From Rebecca billardiae RCC1528 (Eukaryota; Haptophyta): a DNA stretch of 64,000 nucleotides. Of this stretch, positions 59,701-64,000 are shown piece after piece. The stretch spans positions 1,116,001 to 1,180,000 of the forward strand of contig OZ251239.1 of NCBI GenBank assembly GCA_965240325.2, given 5' to 3'. Below the pieces are notes generated by a model, which was given only the letters and a program-made list of their open reading frames with translations, did not search any database and was not told where the DNA came from. Position 1 is the first letter of the stretch. Each line of letters starts with the position of its first letter. Both the position numbers and the translations under genes were made by a program.

Positions 59701-62132
59701 CGCTGTGGCGCTCCAGCGATGCGCGTGGCACGCGTGGCACGCGAGGCACGCGTGCCACGCGATCCGCCGCGCGGCACACGGAGCCGCCCAAACCCTACCC
59801 CCAACCCTACCCCCAACCCTACCCCCCAATCCTACCCCCAACCCTACCCCCAACCCGCGTGCCACGCACCGAGCACCATGAGCACGCGCTTGACGCGCCG
59901 GATGATCTCGCCGATCTGGTAGACGTCAGCCGTCACCTCGTGCTGCCGGATCGAGAAGAGGTCCTGCACGCGCGGGGGGGCGCGGAGCGCGCGTGTGGGC
60001 GCGCGCACACACGCTCAGCACATGCCATCCACGGCGCGAGCGCGCGCGCGCGTGCGCGTGCGCCGCGTGGGGAACAGGGCGCTGGGCGACGGCAGCACGG
60101 CACGCGCGGGGTGTGTGTGCGTACCATCCAGATGTACGTCTCCGACTCGGGGATGCGGTGCAGCGCGAGGTGCGCGTCCACCGCGTCCAGCAGCTTGAGG
60201 AACGAGCACGCCTGCGCGTGCGCACGCACGCGCGCGCAGGCAGGGCGCGGGCGCGCGGCGTCAGCCTGCGCCATGCGGTGCGGTGCGCCGGCCGTGCCGG
60301 CTGGGTCGCGCGCGCTCGGCGCGCCCAACGCGCGCGCGGGCAGCGGCGGCGGCGCGGCGGCGGCGCGGTACCTGCGCGTGGCACACGAAGAGCGTGGCGC
60401 GGCCGACGACGCGGTGCCCGTCGCCCGTCGAGCCGTGCTTGCACCGCTCGCAGATCGACTCGCGACTCGCCTTTGTCAGCTCGCGCACGCGACTGGCGAC
60501 CACGGACGTCGGATCAGCGGGTGCGAGGCGCTGCGCGGCCGCAAACCCCCGGAGGAAGCGGAGCGAGACGCCGAGGAGCAGGTGCGGCTGGACCGGGCCG
60601 GCGGAGGAGGCGACGGAGGTCTCGGACACGCGCGAGGGCACGACGCGCGTCCCGCCCGGCAGCGTGCCCCGCCGCAGCGTCATCCGGCGCGCCACGACGG
60701 CGCGGCCGATACACGGCGTCACCTCCTCCAGCACACGAAGCCACAGCAGCCGGAGGGGACCACGCAGCGTCGCGACGCCGGCGGGCTTGATGGCGGCGAC
60801 GAGGACGTACGAGCGGAGCTGCTTGGCCAGCTGCGCGCAGAGCGACGTGCCAAACAGCCGCCACGGCGCCGCGTCGCCCCACGCGCTCAGCGCGACGCCG
60901 AACGCGCCGCTCGCCGCACTGAGTGCGAGCGCAGCACATGTTTCGCGCTGCAGCCGCACGCGTAGCGCCGCCGGCATCGAGCTGAGCAGGCCGCGCAGCC
61001 GGTGGCGCACGAGGAGGCCGGCGAGCACGACGGACGTGTCGACGAGCGGCGTGAGCACGCGCTCCGCCAGCCAGATCGCGTGCAGCCCCGTCCACGCGCG
61101 CGCGGCGGCGAGCGAGAGGTGGAGGGCGAGTAATGTGAGTAGCGCGGTGTGCACTGCCATCAGCGGCCGTTGGATTTCGGGCGGCGTCACCGCCAGGCCG
61201 CTGTTCGCCGCGGCTGAGAAGATGATGACGAGGAAGAGCGCGTACGCGGTCGCCGAGAGCACCGGGTCCACCGCCTCGAGCATCGCGCCCGCGCTCGCCG
61301 GCAGCGCGCCGCTCGAGCCGTGCGGCCCGGCGAGCGCGAGCGTCGCGCGGCAGCCGCCGAGCGCGAGCTCGCAGCCGAGAAGCGCCTGGGCAGTCGTCGC
61401 GCGCAGCCCGCCGTCGATGCGCGCAAAGTCGTGCACGCGCGCGGCGGCGAGCTCGAGCACGGCGAGCGCGTGCAGCCCGAGCACCAGCCGGTACACCCAC
61501 CACCACGCCGAGCCCCACATGTCCGGCCACACGCTCACGGTCGCGGCGGCGTGCGCGCGGACGGCGTCGGCGCCGGCGCTGCCGAGCCGCGCGCGCACGC
61601 GCGCGCCGCGGCGGAGCGCGGCGAGCAGCGGCTCCGCGGCGCGCTGCGAGATGTCCGCGGTCACGGGCCACGCCAGCTCGCGCGCATCCCCGATGAACCA
61701 CTCGTGCGTCAGCCGGCCGGGCGCGCCGTCCAGCGCCGCGACGTGCGGCTCAAAGCGCAGCACGGCGAGCGCGCCGAGCGCCTCGCCCGCGTGGCGCGCG
61801 TACGCCTCGTACGAGCACTCGGCGGCGAAGGCGTCGTCGGAGGCGAAGATCACGATCGCGCCGTCGAACCCGTCCGCCTCCGCCGCGGCGCACGCGCGCG
61901 GGCACCCCGCAGACGTGCGCGGCTCGTCGCAGAGCACGAGTGGAGCGGACGGCACGTCGGCGTCGCCGCCGGCTGCGCGCGAAAACGCCGGGCGGACCGC
62001 GGAGAGCGCGAGGCCGCGCAGCTCGGGCGGGCCGTCGAGGACGACGAGCTCGTGCGCGCCGCACGGCCGAGCCCCTGCCCACGCCGCCAGGGCGAGGGCG
62101 ATCACGTGGGCGCCGCGCCCACGCCCGCTCAT
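56703..62132 (-). CDS. Receptor-like protein: ectodomain, ~7 spans, TIR-like domain
   Basis: Four exons, 62132-60372, 60211-60125, 59963-59870 and 59563-56703, all GT-AG, phases matched, 1600 residues. Signal peptide (HVIALALAAWAGARPCGAHE), an ectodomain to about residue 215 with two Cys pairs and a possible diverged PA-like piece (DGAIVIFASDDAFAAECSYE), then about seven spans from WWWVYRLVLGLHALAVLELA through SYVLVAAIKPAG. A cytoplasmic domain assembled from four exons follows: TLFVCHAQACSFLKLLDAVD, ESETYIWMDLFSIRQHEVTA, RRVKRVLMVLDPWDAPICLT and RVWCLYEVTHCV. This pattern (HA..F, W.D.FS..QH, LTR.WCL.E) occurs in uncharacterised algal and oomycete proteins and is TIR-like in layout. The last ~850 residues are low-complexity with RPGRGSTDERG repeats. 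A sensor or signalling role is inferred only. Confidence 0.75.
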
Positions 62133-62295
62133 CCCTTGCTTCGTCGCGATTCTGCGCTAACTGGCGCGCACGAGCACAGCAAATTCGTGGGATGAATCGA
62201 GATCCACAGCAACGACTTCTTTTTTAAAGCGGCCGTTAGCGTGTCCAGCGGCCAGATTAATTTTCGAAAAATTACTATGCGCTGCGCGCGCGCCC

Positions 62296-64000
62296 CTAGA
62301 GGGCGGCGCGCGCGCGCGGCTGGTCCCCCCTGCATGCCCGCACCGTCAGCTGCCTGATTGCCGCTACCCAGCCCCGCTGCCGTCGCGCGCGACATCCGCG
62401 CCGTAAATAATCACCGTCACCGAGCGGCCCGAGCGCGCCGCCATCAATTTGCCTCTTGAGTGCCGAAAACTCCTTCTCCGAAAGCCCAGCCTCCTCGCGC
62501 AGGAGCTTGCGCGCCGTGATGCACTCCGCGATCAGGTCGATCGCGTCGGTCTCCGCCCTGCGCTGCCATTCGCGCTGCCGCTTGGCGTACTTCTTCAGCC
62601 AGAGCCGCGGCACCTTGACCTTGTCGCCGAACTCCTCTGCCCACGTCGCAAGCGACACGCGGCGCACGAGCTGCGCGACCGTCGAGATGTGCGGCTCCGC
62701 CGTCGACTTCTTCCCCTCGGCGTACTCGCGGACGAATGAGTTGAGTGACTTGCGCGCGTGCACGAGCGGCATCGCACGCTTGGTCACCTGCACGAAATGC
62801 CCCTGCACCTGCTCGTCCGCGAGCTGCACGAGGCGCCCCCGCCGCCTGAGGCGAGACGCCGTCTGCGCCCGCCTCCGTGACCGCCCAGACGTTGAAGCGG
62901 AGCGGTGGGACGTTGTGCGAGCCCTGGCCGGCGAGGCTGGCGAGCCTGACGTAAGCGCCGGTGTACGCCACGATGGCCTTCTGCTCCTCCGCGTAGTCGG
63001 CCGCCTCGGCGCCGCCGCCAAAACCGCCGCCGGCCGCGCTGCCGCCTGCCGAGGCAGTGCTGCCACCGAGGCCGCGCTGCTGCGCGCCGCCGCCGGCCGC
63101 GCCGCCGCCGGCCGCGCCGCCACCAGCCGCACCACCACCCGCACTGTCAGCCGCGCCGCTGGCCGCGCCACATGCCGCGCCACCGGCCGCGCGGACGCCA
63201 GCACCGGCTGTGCCGCCAGCCACGCCGCTGCCACTGCCGGCCGCGCCGCCCACGCCGCCGCCCGCGCCCGCGCCCGCGTTGCCAGCCGCGCCCCCGGCCG
63301 CGCCGCCGGCCGCGCCGCCGGCCGCGCCGCCGGCCGCGCCACCAGCCGCGCGGACGCCAGCGCCAGCGGTGCCGCCAGCCACGCAGCTGCCGCTGCTGCT
63401 GCCACCAGTGCTGCTGCTGCCGCCCGTACCGGCCGCGCAGCCGCCGGCCGCGCCACCGCCGGCCGCGCCGCCGCCGGCCGCGCGATCGCCAGCGCTGTCA
63501 GCCGCGCCGCTGTCCGCGCCGCCGGCAGCACCTCCGGCCGCGCCTCCAGCCGCGCGGACGCCAACGCCAGCTGTGCCGCCAGCCACGCCACTGCAGCTGC
63601 CGCCCGCGCCGCCCGCGCCGCCGCCAGCACCCGCGCCCGCGTTGCCAGCCGCGCCGCCGGCCGCGTCCGGCCCCGTCGCCGGGCGCACCGCCGCCTGGCG
63701 CGCAGTTGTCGGGCGTGCCGCCGTCGGGCGCGCCGCCACCGGGCGCGCCATCGCCCGCGCTGTCAGCCGCGCCGCCGGCCACGCCGCAGGCCGCGCCACC
63801 GGCCGCGCGGACGCCAACGCCGGCTGTGCCGCCAGCCACGCCGCTGTCGCTGCAGCTGCCGCCGCCGCCGCTGCTGCCGGCCGCGCCGGCCGCGCGCGGC
63901 CGTGCCGCCGCCGGCCGCGCCGCCGCCGGCAGTGCCGCCGCCGGCCGCGCCACCGCCCGCGCTGTCAGCCGCGCCGCTGGCCGCGCCACCGGCCGCGCCA
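62296..64000 (-). CDS. Gly/Ala-rich repeat protein, partial at edge
   Basis: The C-terminal 180 residues are well ordered: ADEQVQGHFVQVTKRAMPLV, TVAQLVRRVSLATWAEEFGD, KVKVPRLWLKKYAKRQREWQ and LREEAGLSEKEFSALKRQID. Upstream, in another frame, comes AEEQKAIVAYTGAYVRLASL followed by PPLRFNVWAV; a 67-nt intron (62890-62824, GTCTGGG donor, GTGCAG acceptor) would join the two frames in phase. Farther upstream the chain is a Gly/Ala repeat (GGAAGG type) whose frame changes near 63.7 kb, so either further introns, indels or decay are present. The 5' end lies beyond the window. No family was recognised. The divide from the receptor-like gene is 163 bp. Confidence 0.5.

Noticed and set aside
57540-60965. 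1141-codon plus-strand frame
   Set aside because: Arg/Ala low complexity throughout; antisense to the receptor-like gene, whose frame has signal, spans and conserved motifs joined by good splice sites.
60283-62160. 625-codon plus-strand frame
   Set aside because: Antisense of the receptor-like gene's first exon; Ser/Ala/Arg-rich without any domain.

Overview
The window looks like nuclear DNA of a flagellated unicellular alga with a red-type secondary plastid, most likely a haptophyte; a pelagophyte or similar ochrophyte is the alternative. The evidence is very high GC, long (TA)n tracts between genes, short GC-rich spliceosomal introns (donors mostly GTGCG, a few GC), a phytoene desaturase whose leader reads as a signal peptide ending in AAAF plus a transit peptide, and two proteins tied to cilia/flagella (TPGS1-like and TMEM17-like). 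No bacterial operons, CRISPR arrays or rRNA genes were seen. Exon joins were worked out by hand from reading frame, AG/GT(GC) sites and family motifs.

Left part (1-15.2 kb): a large inverted repeat at the edge, a disordered hypothetical protein, an eight-span membrane protein, uS17 (probably mitochondrial), a decayed coiled-coil gene inside a repeat block, an organophosphate/Pi MFS antiporter, an ADP-ribose/CDP-alcohol diphosphatase, and a phosphoglycerate-mutase relative lacking the second active-site histidine. Middle (15.2-29 kb): a membrane-anchored endonuclease/exonuclease/phosphatase-fold protein, a DMT-like transporter, a DUF1772-like protein, a CLEC16A (FPL domain) homologue, a DUF218 protein, a sulfotransferase, a PH-like membrane protein and a small probable plastid protein.

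29-38 kb is gene-poor and rich in repeats: a 1.1-kb interval bounded by 16-bp inverted repeats, three copies of a two-part repeat whose halves are joined or separated by an intron-like insert, a broken kelch gene, and one unrecognised gene (33.2-34.7 kb). 38-48 kb: a PA-domain/SURF4 fusion, TPGS1, a tRNA-intron-endonuclease-fold protein, phytoene desaturase, and a WWE-PARP with a coding minisatellite. 48-51.7 kb is a second copy of the repeat block seen at 5.9-8.6 kb. 51.8-64 kb: class I ribonucleotide reductase large subunit (six exons), TMEM17, a 1600-residue receptor-like protein (ectodomain, about seven membrane spans, TIR-like domain, disordered tail), and a Gly/Ala-rich gene running off the edge.

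At least eight neighbouring gene pairs are head-to-head with about 30-210 bp between start codons, so shared bidirectional promoters seem to be the usual arrangement.
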